From: an uncultured Bryobacteraceae bacterium
Lineage (GTDB): Bacteria; Acidobacteriota; Terriglobia; Bryobacterales; Bryobacteraceae
DNA length: 64,000 nt
Direction: 5' to 3'
NCBI GenBank assembly: GCA_937924525.1
Contig: CALDSU010000005.1
Span: forward strand, 124,001 to 188,000
Below, piece after piece: positions 1 through 8,926 of this stretch. Both the position numbers and the translations under genes were made by a program. The notes under the pieces were generated by a model. That model saw nothing but the letters and a program-made list of their open reading frames with translations. It was not told the DNA's origin and did no database searches. Every line of letters begins with the position of its first letter. The first letter of the stretch is position 1.

Positions 1-1
1 C

Positions 2-1246
2 ACGGCGATCGACGCGCGCGGACTGATCGTGACGCCCGGTTTCATCGATCTGCACTGGCACGGGCGGGACCCGGCCAGCGACCGGTGGGGCGCGCTTCAG
101 GGAGTCACCGCGGCGCTGGAACTCGAGATCGGCGTGGCGGATCTCGAGCCGTGGTACGCGGCGCGCGCGGGGCGTTCCCGCATCCACTATGGCGCAGCCG
201 CCGGACATCCGCCCATTCGCATGCGCGTCATGGGCGATCCGGCGGATTTCCTGCCCACCGGCGATGCCGCGCACCGGGCCGCCACGCCCGCCGAGCTCAC
301 GGAGATGGCCCGGCGTCTGGAAGACCAGTTACGCTGGGGCGCGCCCGCGGTGGGTTTCGGCCTGGCGTATACGTACGGGGCCTCTTACCGCGAGATCATC
401 GAGATGTTCCGTGTCGCGGCGCGGTTCCGGGCTTCCTGCCACGTCCACATGCGCGGCAGCACCAGTTTCTCCGGCGAGGTGGAGCAAGGGCTGAGCGAAG
501 TGATCGCCGCCGCGGTCATCAGCGGCGCGCCGCTCCAGGTGGTCCATATCAACGCGACCGCGGGCCAGGCGATCGCCAGCGCGCTCGGGATGATTCGCGA
601 CGCCCGCGCCCGCGGCATCGACATCACCACCGAGGCTTACCCCTACACGGCGGGCGCTACTTCCATCGAGTCCGGCGTCTTCAAGGATTGGGAGCAGATG
701 CCGGACAGCTGGTTCCAGACGATCCAATGGGTCCGGACCGGCGAGCGGCTCACCCGCGAATCCTTTGCGCGCTATCGCCGGCAGGGCGGCGGCGTCATTG
801 TGCATTCGAACACTCCCGCACGGCTGGACCAGGCCATTTTGAGCCCGCTCACCATGATCGCCAGCGACGGTTCCGACCTGCGCGGGGGACAGGGCCACCC
901 CCGTTCCTCGGGATGCTACGCCCGGATCCTGGCGCACTACGTCCGGGACCGCCAAGCCCTGCCCTTGCGGGAAGCCATTCGCAAGGCGGCGCTGATGCCG
1001 GCGCAGCGGCTGGAAGGGCGCGTCCCGATGATGCGGAACAAGGGCCGCCTGCGCGAAGGGGCGGACGCGGATCTCGCCGTCTTCGACCTGGCCCGGGTGC
1101 GGGACCGCTCCACCTACGAGCAGCCCGCCCTGGAGCCCGAAGGTTTTGTGCACACCCTGGTCAACGGCGCGTTTGTCCTGCGCGACGGCCGGCTCGTCGA
1201 AGACGTTTATCCCGGCCAGGCGATCCGCGCGCCACGCACGCCATAA
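2..1246 (+). CDS. N-acyl-D-amino-acid deacylase-like amidohydrolase (5' truncated)
   Basis: The reading frame is open to the left edge, so the gene starts outside the window; the first visible GTG at 29 lies inside the typical 'TPGFIDLHWHG' metal-site strand and is not a believable start. HWH is the HxH metal motif of amidohydrolases. Further on are a VVHIN strand carrying another metal-ligand His, the TTEAYPYTAG segment usual in D-aminoacylases, an ASDGSDLR strand with the catalytic Asp, and the C-terminal GRLREGADADLAVFD element that closes the small beta-sandwich domain. Family members hydrolyse N-acyl-D-amino acids or related amides with Zn; the substrate here is not determined. It ends 2 bases before the convergent PQQ-propeller gene. 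Family confidence is high, exact substrate low. Confidence 0.85.
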   Translation, partial: TAIDARGLIVTPGFIDLHWHGRDPASDRWGALQGVTAALELEIGVADLEPWYAARAGRSRIHYGAAAGHPPIRMRVMGDPADFLPTGDAAHRAATPAELTEMARRLEDQLRWGAPAVGFGLAYTYGASYREIIEMFRVAARFRASCHVHMRGSTSFSGEVEQGLSEVIAAAVISGAPLQVVHINATAGQAIASALGMIRDARARGIDITTEAYPYTAGATSIESGVFKDWEQMPDSWFQTIQWVRTGERLTRESFARYRRQGGGVIVHSNTPARLDQAILSPLTMIASDGSDLRGGQGHPRSSGCYARILAHYVRDRQALPLREAIRKAALMPAQRLEGRVPMMRNKGRLREGADADLAVFDLARVRDRSTYEQPALEPEGFVHTLVNGAFVLRDGRLVEDVYPGQAIRAPRTP

Positions 1247-1248
1247 GT

Positions 1249-2505
1249 CTATTTCTTCACGCGCTTGCCGATGCACCACAGGTGTCCCGTGGTGCGCAGA
1301 AAGATCTGCCCGTCAGAGATGGCCACGGTGCTCAGGCAATAGTCGGCCAAGTTGTTCTCGCTCACCAGTTCGAACTTCGGTCCCGCCTTGAAGACGCTGG
1401 TCACCCCGTCCTCGCTGGTGATATAAATCTTGCCGTCAGCCAGAATCGGCGAAGAACTGTAAGTGCCCGTGGCCAGCCGCGCGCCGCCGTAGACTTCTTC
1501 GCCGGTCTTGGCGTCCAGCACCCACACGATGCCCTTGTCGTTCACCGAATAGAAATATTTACCGTCGACGACCGGCGTCGGCACGTCCGGGCCATTCTGA
1601 AACGAGAAGACGTGATGGCTCTTGGTGATGTCGCCGCGTCCGCCGCCGCGAAAAGCCTGGAGGGGGCGCACCCGGGTGGGGGCATAAACAATCCCGTCGG
1701 CAGCCACCGGCGAGGCGATGATGCGGTTAAAGGGGTTGTTATCCGGATTGAACCCGCGGCCGCGCCAGAGTTCTTTGCCGGTGGCCAGGTCGTGGCCGGT
1801 CACGCAGTCCCCGCCGTTGATGATCAGTTCTTCGGCATTGCCGAGCTTTAGGACGACCGGCGTCGCGTACGAGTCCGGCGACTCGCGGATCGCGTCGGTC
1901 GGCCGCTCGACGCGCCACACGGTCTTCCCGGTCTTGGCGTCGATCTTCAGAACATAAGACGGATCGTCGGTGAGCATGCCGTGGAGCACCTGGACATACA
2001 GGTGTCCCCGGTGCAGCAGAGGCGACGAAGCATAGCCGTGATTCAGCCCGAACTGTCCGTAATCTTTCTGGATATCGCGCGCCCAAAGCTCGTTGCCGGA
2101 GAAATCGAAGGCCTTGAGGATGCCCGTACCGGTCATCACCCAGACGGTCTGGCCGTCGGTCACCGGCGACGGGGACGACATGTTTTGCTTCTGCCGCATG
2201 CGGTCGCCGCCCGAGAGGAATTTCTTCCAGAGAATGGCGGGCTGGTTCCGATCGACGCACCACAGGTAGAGGTTGCCGCCGTCGGCGACATGGAGAAAGA
2301 TCCGTTCGCCCCAAAGGATGGGCGTGGATCCGCTGCGGCCCGGCATGGGGAGTTTCCAGGTGATGTTTTCCGTGGGGCTCCACCGGACAGGCAGGTTGAT
2401 TTCGCGGCTGATCTGGTTGTTTTCCGGACCCCGCCATTGCGGCCAGTTGGCGGCGGACACCACGGCGGGGAGCAGGAGCAGCAAACGCAGCACGGACTTG
2501 GTCAT
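1249..2505 (-). CDS. exported PQQ-like beta-propeller protein
   Basis: A protein of about 418 residues with an N-terminal Sec-type signal ([19 protein letters not shown]) followed at once by the WPQWRGP motif that opens many acidobacterial and planctomycete PQQ-like (BamB/quinoprotein-fold) propellers. Repeated blades show AxDxxTGKxxW-type patterns such as [22 protein letters not shown] and [11 protein letters not shown]. An in-frame extension upstream to 2817 is open, but it is basic, low in hydrophobicity and precedes the signal peptide, so the ATG at 2505 is chosen. Some family members bind PQQ and others are plain scaffolds; I see no dehydrogenase metal site that would decide. It probably acts in the periplasm. 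It faces the amidohydrolase tail to tail. Confidence 0.82.
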   Translation of the reverse strand: MTKSVLRLLLLLPAVVSAANWPQWRGPENNQISREINLPVRWSPTENITWKLPMPGRSGSTPILWGERIFLHVADGGNLYLWCVDRNQPAILWKKFLSGGDRMRQKQNMSSPSPVTDGQTVWVMTGTGILKAFDFSGNELWARDIQKDYGQFGLNHGYASSPLLHRGHLYVQVLHGMLTDDPSYVLKIDAKTGKTVWRVERPTDAIRESPDSYATPVVLKLGNAEELIINGGDCVTGHDLATGKELWRGRGFNPDNNPFNRIIASPVAADGIVYAPTRVRPLQAFRGGGRGDITKSHHVFSFQNGPDVPTPVVDGKYFYSVNDKGIVWVLDAKTGEEVYGGARLATGTYSSSPILADGKIYITSEDGVTSVFKAGPKFELVSENNLADYCLSTVAISDGQIFLRTTGHLWCIGKRVKK

Positions 2506-2878
2506 TGCTTCAAAGATACTGCGAAACAGGCGGCGCGGGCGGCTGCGGCGGGCGGGCCGTTCCGCTGGCGGAGTCCAGGCGCCGGACAACAGACCTCCGC
2601 CGGTCGGAAGCAGCACCAACCCCGGGGCGACTCGCGCCGCGGTCATGCGCCTGCGGCGAAGATCCCGAAAAGGATTTTGTCGAACGTGCCCTGTGTTCGG
2701 GTCAGTGTTGGCAGCAGTGGACTGCCTTGCGCTTGTGACGGCGGCAGGCCCGCTCCCTTCCGGTCGCGGCTCCGCCAGCAATCCAGTGCGACTACGACAC
2801 GAGACCGAGCACGACAAGCGCAGGTATCGGAGTCAGCTAGGTTACTTGGTTCAAAGACGTTAAGATAGGACAGGGATC
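2506..2878. other. gene-free stretch between divergent genes
   Basis: 373 bases separate the divergent starts of the PQQ-propeller gene and the exported papain-fold-like gene. Reading frames crossing it are arginine-rich shadows. The part nearest the plus-strand gene (about 2838-2875) is less GC-rich than the rest and includes TAAGAT at 2861-2866, which resembles a -10 element, but no matching -35 is obvious. Promoters for both genes should lie here. Nothing else is recognised. Confidence 0.4.
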
Positions 2879-3901
2879 ATGCGGCATGAACTCCGGCTTC
2901 TTCTCCTATTCACCTGCGCGGGCATCGCGCGTTTGTGCGCCGGCGTGACTCTGCTGGTAAGCGAGCCATATGGCGCATTCGGTTTCTTCAATCCGACCGG
3001 ACATGCCGCCATCTACCTCTCGGGCGTCTGCGCGGAAACGCCCACGAAGTTGCGGCTTTGCCGGCAAGGGGAGGCCGGAGTCGTCATCAGCCGGTACAAC
3101 CGCGTCGCCGGATACGACTGGATCGCGGTTCCGTTAGTGCCTTATCTTTACGCCGTGGAGCGGCCCGAGGACGTACCCGATGCCGCGGGCGCGGAGTTGG
3201 TGGCCGAACTCAGGGACCGCTACCGCCGCGCGCATCTGACGGCGCTGGCTGCTGACACACCGGACGGAACGGCGCCGGCGGGCGACTGGATTCAACTGGC
3301 CGGCTCCGCGTACGATCGCACCACCTACGGATTTACGCTGGAGACTTCACGAGAGGACGACGAACGGCTTATCGAGTATCTCCATTCGCGGCCGAACATC
3401 AGGCGGTTCCACCTCTTGTATCGTAACTGCGCCGATTTCGCGCGCGAGATCCTCAATTTTTACTATCCAGGAGCGCTCCGCCGGAGTTTTGTCGCGGATC
3501 TGGGCATCTCGACGCCCAAGCACTCCGGCAAGGCGCTAGTGAAGTACGCGCGCCAGCGGCCGGAACTGCATCTCTCGCAGTTCGTGATCCCGCAGATCCC
3601 CGGCTTGCGTCCGAGCGCCAAGGTGCGGGGCGTGAATGAATCCCTTATCCGGTCGAAGAAGTACCTGGCGCCCTTGCTGATCGTGCAGCCCTGGGTGGCG
3701 GCGACGGCGGGCGTGGCCTACCTGGCCGCCGGCCGATTCAATCCCGCAAAGCAATCCCCAGCGCTTTGCGAGCCGGCGAGTCTGCGGGAATGCACGACCG
3801 TTCCCGAACCGATGGCCGTATCCCGCCGGACGGGCTCAGCGGAGTCTCTGCCCGCCAAGCCCGGATTGGGCGCCGAGGCGCAGGATCCGCCCCGGCTTTA
3901 G
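2879..3901 (+). CDS. exported protein with a possible permuted papain-like (NlpC/P60/DUF4105-like) fold
   Basis: 340 residues with a Sec signal peptide (residues 1-22, cutting near LCAG). The mature part has GHAAIYL with a His at about residue 42, and much later YRNCADFARE with a Cys at about residue 184. A His early and an 'NC' Cys about 140 residues later is the order seen in circularly permuted papain-like families (LRAT, YiiX, DUF4105), so a cysteine hydrolase or transferase in the periplasm is possible. The family is not firmly recognised. The last 60 residues are rich in Pro, Ala and Arg and look disordered. AGGACAGGG just upstream serves as ribosome binding site. It ends tail to tail with the isomerase-like gene. 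Confidence 0.6.
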   Translation: MRHELRLLLLFTCAGIARLCAGVTLLVSEPYGAFGFFNPTGHAAIYLSGVCAETPTKLRLCRQGEAGVVISRYNRVAGYDWIAVPLVPYLYAVERPEDVPDAAGAELVAELRDRYRRAHLTALAADTPDGTAPAGDWIQLAGSAYDRTTYGFTLETSREDDERLIEYLHSRPNIRRFHLLYRNCADFAREILNFYYPGALRRSFVADLGISTPKHSGKALVKYARQRPELHLSQFVIPQIPGLRPSAKVRGVNESLIRSKKYLAPLLIVQPWVAATAGVAYLAAGRFNPAKQSPALCEPASLRECTTVPEPMAVSRRTGSAESLPAKPGLGAEAQDPPRL

Positions 3902-3918
3902 CGGCATAGGCGCAAACC

Positions 3919-3953
3919 AGGAGGGCGGCGGCGCGGGCCGCTTCAACCCTCCT
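3919..3953. terminator. nested hairpin between convergent genes
   Basis: AGGAGGG (3919-3925) pairs with CCCTCCT (3947-3953), and a GCGGC/GCCGC stem sits inside. It lies between the stop at 3901 and the stop at 3943 of converging genes, covering the end of the latter. There is no T-run, so an intrinsic terminator is only a guess. Confidence 0.3.
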
Positions 3954-5361
3954 CGGTGAACCCGAATCCGAGCAGCGCGGCAATGTTTTTCACCGGACGC
4001 CGCAGGTCGCCGTAGAACGTGACGCGGTGCCAGCCCCAACGGTCCCATTCCGTAAGCAACTTGTCGGGATCCTTCACCTCCACTGCCAGTTTGGTGCGGC
4101 ACGCCTTGTCTTCGTCGATGTTGGCGACCGATTTGCCCTGGTGGAAGACCACCTCCCGCTTGGTAGCGTCGAACAGGAGCGTAGTGGTCATTTCATTCAG
4201 CGGCATCAGCGAGCGGATGGAAGCTCCCTGCCGGTCCTCGGAGTGGGACCGGATGTGGTAGGGGTTGCTGGGGCCCTCGGGACCGTACACTTTGGTAGGC
4301 GCCACGCAATGGGCGTAAATGATCTGGTTCTTCGCCGTGTCGATCACCGGGTCGGAGATGTACCCCGGACGCCCTGTCAGGTAGGTCATCAGGAGCATCG
4401 AGATGGTTGATTTGAGATCCGCCTCGCAAGCGCCCACCTTCCCGTCGTTGTTGAGCTGGAAGAAGCCGAGGCACGGGTAAGCGGGCATCCTGCCGCTGTA
4501 AAACAACGACAGGCAATCGACCGTGATGGCGTCGGCGCGGTGGCGCTGCATCAAATCCCGCATGCCGATGAAGATCACGGCGGAATCGTCGATCACCTGG
4601 CGGGAGGGCTCGACCACCTTGGCCGCGCCGCGCACCCAGCGGTCGGCCCATTGCTTGGCTTCCGCCCGGTCGGCGGCGCGATACGCGTCGTTGAACTCGG
4701 CCGCGCCCACGCGCTGTACCGTGGAACCAAACGTGTCTTGAATCGCGGAAGCCGACAGCCCGGGCTCTCGCTCGGTGACGTCCAGGATCACCGCGGAGCG
4801 AAGACGCTTGATGGTCTCAAACGCCTTGATCGCTTCCGGGACGTCCTCAAAGCGCGAGGAAGCAACCGGGGCCACGCGGAATCCCTTGCGTTTGGCCGCG
4901 GCATACGCGGTGAGAAATTCGCCGGACCCGGCGTACAAGTCGTCGACGAAAAGCGTGGGGCGGTTGGAGGCCGCGATGGTGAGCGCCGCGCCGGTCCAAA
5001 TGCCGATCATGTAGACCACATAGCCGTCGACTTCCGCGTCCTCCAGCAGGATGCGGCGGGCATCGGCCACGTTGTGCGCGGTGGCGGGCAGGAACTTCAC
5101 GTTCGGGCAGGCTCTTTCGAGGCGGGCGGTGAGTTCCTTCTTTCGCCCTTCGTAGTCATAACCGAGATAAGGCCAGGTTTCCCGCTCCACTGGGACATGG
5201 GTGAATACCAGGCGCAGGACGGGCTGGACGGGCGCCGCCGCCGGGTCCACGCGGGAGGCGCCGGCGGCAAGCCGTGGGCAAAACGCGCTGGCGGCGCAGG
5301 CCGCGCACGCGCCGAGAAACTGCCGGCGGTTGGGCGCCGCCAGCATGGGAAGTTGAGACAT
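3943..5361 (-). CDS. Tat-exported L-fucose/L-arabinose isomerase-fold protein
   Basis: About 472 residues. The N-terminus carries a Tat signal (NRRQFLGACAACAAS, then ACPRLAAG-type c-region). The mature protein resembles the C-terminal half of the FucI/AraA isomerase superfamily: TVDCLSLFYSG, ACEADLKSTISMLLMTYL with the metal-ligand-like Glu, and HCVAPTKVYG. These enzymes interconvert aldoses and ketoses with Mn in the cytosol, so export is unusual. ATG at 5361 is preferred over the longer frame because AAAGGAG lies about 10 bases upstream and the start places RR correctly for Tat. The sugar substrate is unknown, and the protein may be a non-isomerase relative. It sits downstream of the dynamin-like gene in the opposite orientation to its left neighbour. 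Confidence 0.75.
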   Translation of the reverse strand: MSQLPMLAAPNRRQFLGACAACAASAFCPRLAAGASRVDPAAAPVQPVLRLVFTHVPVERETWPYLGYDYEGRKKELTARLERACPNVKFLPATAHNVADARRILLEDAEVDGYVVYMIGIWTGAALTIAASNRPTLFVDDLYAGSGEFLTAYAAAKRKGFRVAPVASSRFEDVPEAIKAFETIKRLRSAVILDVTEREPGLSASAIQDTFGSTVQRVGAAEFNDAYRAADRAEAKQWADRWVRGAAKVVEPSRQVIDDSAVIFIGMRDLMQRHRADAITVDCLSLFYSGRMPAYPCLGFFQLNNDGKVGACEADLKSTISMLLMTYLTGRPGYISDPVIDTAKNQIIYAHCVAPTKVYGPEGPSNPYHIRSHSEDRQGASIRSLMPLNEMTTTLLFDATKREVVFHQGKSVANIDEDKACRTKLAVEVKDPDKLLTEWDRWGWHRVTFYGDLRRPVKNIAALLGFGFTEEG

Positions 5362-5463
5362 CGGGAGCGTACTCCTTTCCGAGCTTCCTCCTCCCGCGAC
5401 GATCATACGCGGACCGAACTCTGAGAGCAACGGGTAAGGGAGCCAGTTCCGGAACCGGGAAGG

Positions 5464-7536
5464 TCAGAGACTTGCCGGGCGAAGGGATGGAGTCTGCTCA
5501 TCGCCTTCGCCCCCGCCGGACGGCCAGTTTTCCAGCTCCGCCAACTGCCGCCGGGCCCGCTCCCGGTCTTCCGCGGACGCCGGCCCCGCACGGATCAGCC
5601 TTCCTAGCTGGGCGCGGTAGACGTCGGCCCGTTCGTCGAATCGTTGTTGCATTTCCCGCAGCGTACTCCGGCACCACAACTCGAGCGACCGCGCGTAATT
5701 CACGAAGGCGGCCTCGAGCGCGCCGCCCGCCGCGCGTCTTAGCTTCCGTGCCGCGGCCGGCCGGGCGATGCGCTTGATGGCGGTAAACCAAGGGGGCGAG
5801 ACGGGGCTTTCCGGGAGCGCCGCGTCGAACCGGGGCATCCCGCGAACGCACTGCTCCAATCGCCCGTCCGGCGATGGCTCTTCATCACGCAGCGCCGCCG
5901 CCGCGGCCCGCAGCGCCGATTGCAGTTGCCGGGCCAGCCCGGTCAGCCGGTCCGCGATCCGCGCCGCGGCATCGGCAGCCAGTTCCCCAGCGATGTCTCG
6001 CACCGCCGCGGGCACGGCCACTGGCTGCGGCCAGCCGCTGAGCATGCGCTCCACCGTCCGTGCCGACGCAGCTTCTCCGAGGCGGCGGACGTCGTCCGTG
6101 GCATCCAGGCACTCCCGGCTCGCCTGTTCGATTTCCCCCGCGGCGGCGCGGAGCGCCGACTCCGTCTCCTCAAGCGAACTCGCACCCGAAACCTCCCCTG
6201 CCCCGTTCTGACCCAGCTTGGCATGTAAGGCCCGGATGACCGATTCCCTCAACGCTCCGGTCTTCCGCCGGACGGACTGCTCCGCCAGTTCCCTGTGGCG
6301 GGCGAGGACGCGGGCAAGCTGCTCCTGGAACCAGATCTCCAGCAGGCGCTGCTCATCTCCGACGGTACTGACCGGATGCACCTCCACCGGCAAACCCAGG
6401 TTGGCCTGGATTTGCCCTCGGGCATAGGCGGCTGCCTTATCCCGGTCGGCCGGCGACAACAGATCGGCCTTGCTGAGCAGCGCCATCACCGGGATGCCCG
6501 CCTGCGACAGGGCATGGAGGGTGTTTAGATCCTCCTCGTCCAACGTGTTGACCGCGCTGATCAGCACGATACCCAGGTCGCATTGCGGCAGGTAGGAAAG
6601 CGTCTCCGCCGCGCCCGCCGCGGCAAGCGAGCCGAGCCCGGGCGTATCCACCAGCACCAGCCCCTCGCTGAGCCTCGGGCTCGGCAACTCGACCTCCAAC
6701 TTCACCACCCCGAGGCTGTTCCCCGGGTTCCGCTCTTCGCTGGCGTATTCCACCAGTTCTTCCAGGGGGGCTTGTTTTACCTGCCGGTCCGCCAGCGTCA
6801 CCGTCAGTGACGGGCGCTCGCCGAACGCGATCCGGGTGGCCACCGCAGTGATGGGGTTCACGCCCACGGGCAGCACTTCAGTCGAAAGGAGGTGGTTCAG
6901 CAACGAGGATTTCCCACTGCTCACCCGCCCGAAAACCGCGGCTTCAAATCGCGGCGCTTCCAGCCGGTCCACCAGGTTCAACAGCGTGCCGCGGAATTCG
7001 GCCAGTTCGTTGTCGCTGACCACCTGGTCGAGCAGCTTCAGCAGATCCGCCTCGCGGGCCGTTTGATCCAGGCGGGCAAGCCGAGCCTGGAGGTCCGCGC
7101 CGTCGCCCAGGGCGAGGTTGCGTTCCAGCCCGTCGATCATTCCCTCGAGTTCCGCGCAAAGCCCGCACAGTTCCGCCGCTGCCTCCTCCGGGAACGCGCC
7201 ATAGCCGCGCAGGTGACCTGGTCCCATCTCCTGCACCGCAATCCGCACAAAGGTAAGATTCACGCGGATGGAGTGCAGGGCCCCGAAACGGGCAGCGCCT
7301 GTTTCGATTCCCAGCCCCGCCAGGACCCGCACCAGATGATCCCGGAAACGGGCAAGGTGGCCGCGGATCAGGCGCGCTTGCTGTAGCGAGACATCCGGAC
7401 GGTACTTGGGGAACGGTGACTTCGACTCAGACGCGGCCAGAATGGCTTCGATGTCCGCGAGCAGCTTGTCGGCGTAACGGGCGCTCGCAAGGAGCCGCCG
7501 CTGGTGAGATTCGTTCAGGCTGCCCGGCGTCAGCAT
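5464..7536 (-). CDS. bacterial dynamin-like GTPase
   Basis: About 690 residues. The GTPase core starts late, near residue 200: G1 P-loop GRVSSGKS (203-210), a Thr in NPITAV for G2 (about 230), G3 DTPG (297-300) and G4 SKAD (355-358). A helical region of about 190 residues precedes it and a long Ala/Arg/Glu-rich helical region follows, as in bacterial dynamin-like proteins that bind and remodel membranes. A basic and hydrophobic patch near residues 590-620 (WFTAIKRIARPAAARKLRR) could be a membrane-contact paddle; that is inference. ATG at 7536 is chosen over GTG at 7545 because GGGAGGT then lies 7 bases upstream. No second dynamin gene is adjacent, although many bacteria encode pairs. Confidence 0.82.
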   Translation of the reverse strand: MLTPGSLNESHQRRLLASARYADKLLADIEAILAASESKSPFPKYRPDVSLQQARLIRGHLARFRDHLVRVLAGLGIETGAARFGALHSIRVNLTFVRIAVQEMGPGHLRGYGAFPEEAAAELCGLCAELEGMIDGLERNLALGDGADLQARLARLDQTAREADLLKLLDQVVSDNELAEFRGTLLNLVDRLEAPRFEAAVFGRVSSGKSSLLNHLLSTEVLPVGVNPITAVATRIAFGERPSLTVTLADRQVKQAPLEELVEYASEERNPGNSLGVVKLEVELPSPRLSEGLVLVDTPGLGSLAAAGAAETLSYLPQCDLGIVLISAVNTLDEEDLNTLHALSQAGIPVMALLSKADLLSPADRDKAAAYARGQIQANLGLPVEVHPVSTVGDEQRLLEIWFQEQLARVLARHRELAEQSVRRKTGALRESVIRALHAKLGQNGAGEVSGASSLEETESALRAAAGEIEQASRECLDATDDVRRLGEAASARTVERMLSGWPQPVAVPAAVRDIAGELAADAAARIADRLTGLARQLQSALRAAAAALRDEEPSPDGRLEQCVRGMPRFDAALPESPVSPPWFTAIKRIARPAAARKLRRAAGGALEAAFVNYARSLELWCRSTLREMQQRFDERADVYRAQLGRLIRAGPASAEDRERARRQLAELENWPSGGGEGDEQTPSLRPASL

Positions 7537-7701
7537 GGTGTTCACCTCCCACGGGTCCCCCGGCTGGGGCGAACCTTGCAGTAGGAGTTATCTGCCTCTT
7601 CGGGAGGCGGTTGAAGGCGAACTCCAACGCCTGTTCTCATTATCGGATCGGCGGGCGTTCGGCGCGACGCAAAGAGTGCTATCTTAACGGCCAGCATCCG
7701 C

Positions 7702-8904
7702 ATGCCGGTCCTCCACCGCCGCCCGCGCTGGTTCAACGCGACCGTACTGGGCATTGGTCTCGCCTCGCTCTTCAGCGACCTGAGCCACGAGACGGTAACC
7801 GCGCTGCTGCCTGGACTGCTGGCCACGCTTGGCGTCGCCGCGGCGGCGCTGGGAACCATTGAGGGCGTCGCCGACGGTCTCTCCTCGGTCGCCAAACTCT
7901 ACGGCGGCTGGTGGACGGACCAACTCCGCCGCCGAAAGCCGTTGTGCGCAGCCGGTTATGGCGTGATGGCCGCGGCCACGCTGGTCATCGCCGCGGCGGG
8001 CCATTGGGTCATGGTGCTGGCGGGCCGCGCCCTGGCCTGGATCGCGCGCGGACTGCGCACGCCCGCCCGCAAGGCGCTGCTGGCCGAGGCGGTGCCCACC
8101 ACTTTCCTCGGCCGCGCCTTCGGCTTCGAGAGGATGATGGACACGCTCGGGGCGGTCCTGGCCCCGCTGGCGACACTGTACTTGCTCCGTCAGGGGTTCT
8201 CGGCCCGGGAACTCCTGTATGGGGCTACCGTGCCGGCGCTGCTCGCCGTCCTCGCGATCGTCTTCCTGGTCCGCGAAACGCCGAGGCGCGAGCCCCAGGC
8301 GCGGCCTCTCACCGCGAGTTACCGCACCCTGCCCGCGCCATATTGGCGTCTGCTGCCCTGGATCGGCGTGTTCGGCGCCGGCGACTTCGCCCACTCGCTG
8401 CTGATTCTCTACGCCACCGTCTCCCTCGCGGCGGAACTCGGCCCGTCTGCCGCCGCCAGCACCGCCGTGGCGCTGTACGCGCTTCACAACGTCTGCTACG
8501 CGGCCAGCACCTACCCCGCCGGCTATCTGGCCGATCGCTGCAATAAGCGCGCGCTGCTGGCGGGAGGCTATGCGTTCGGCGCGGCGTTCGCCTTGCTCCT
8601 TGCCGCCGGCGTCGCTTCCGTCACGCCTTTGGCTGTGGTGTTCGCCCTCGGCGGAATCTATGTGGGCGTCGAAGAGACCCTGGAGGACTCCCTCACGGCC
8701 GAAATCGTGCCCGCCCCGCAGCGAGGCGCCGGCTTTGGTGCGCTCGCCATCGTGAACGGGGCCGGCGACCTCATCAGCAGCGTGCTCACCGGCTGGTTGT
8801 GGGCGCTTGCCGGTCCCCGCGTCGCGTTCCTCGCCGCCGGGCTCCTGATGGCCTCCGGCGCGATCGGTCTCGCCCTTCAGAACAGCGCGGCCAAAACACG
8901 CTGA
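7702..8904 (+). CDS. MFS transporter
   Basis: 400 residues with about 12 predicted hydrophobic helices. The N-terminal SLFSDLSHETV segment is typical of a widespread family of MFS permeases found in soil bacteria, and the loop between helices 2 and 3 has GGWWTDQLRRRKPL, the MFS signature A pattern (G-x-x-x-D-R-x-x-R-K). A second partial copy, GYLADRCNKRALL, begins the C-terminal half. It would move a small solute across the inner membrane; the substrate cannot be read from the sequence. It is divergent from the dynamin-like gene across 165 bases and ends 22 bases from the convergent DUF1501 gene, where a 12-base palindrome (8908-8919) sits. Confidence 0.85.
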   Translation: MPVLHRRPRWFNATVLGIGLASLFSDLSHETVTALLPGLLATLGVAAAALGTIEGVADGLSSVAKLYGGWWTDQLRRRKPLCAAGYGVMAAATLVIAAAGHWVMVLAGRALAWIARGLRTPARKALLAEAVPTTFLGRAFGFERMMDTLGAVLAPLATLYLLRQGFSARELLYGATVPALLAVLAIVFLVRETPRREPQARPLTASYRTLPAPYWRLLPWIGVFGAGDFAHSLLILYATVSLAAELGPSAAASTAVALYALHNVCYAASTYPAGYLADRCNKRALLAGGYAFGAAFALLLAAGVASVTPLAVVFALGGIYVGVEETLEDSLTAEIVPAPQRGAGFGALAIVNGAGDLISSVLTGWLWALAGPRVAFLAAGLLMASGAIGLALQNSAAKTR

Positions 8905-8926
8905 CGCCGGCGTACGCCGCGGCGAA

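Noticed and set aside
8908-8919. 12-base palindrome between convergent MFS and DUF1501 genes
   Set aside because: Too short and no loop for a terminator; in GC-rich DNA such palindromes arise by chance.
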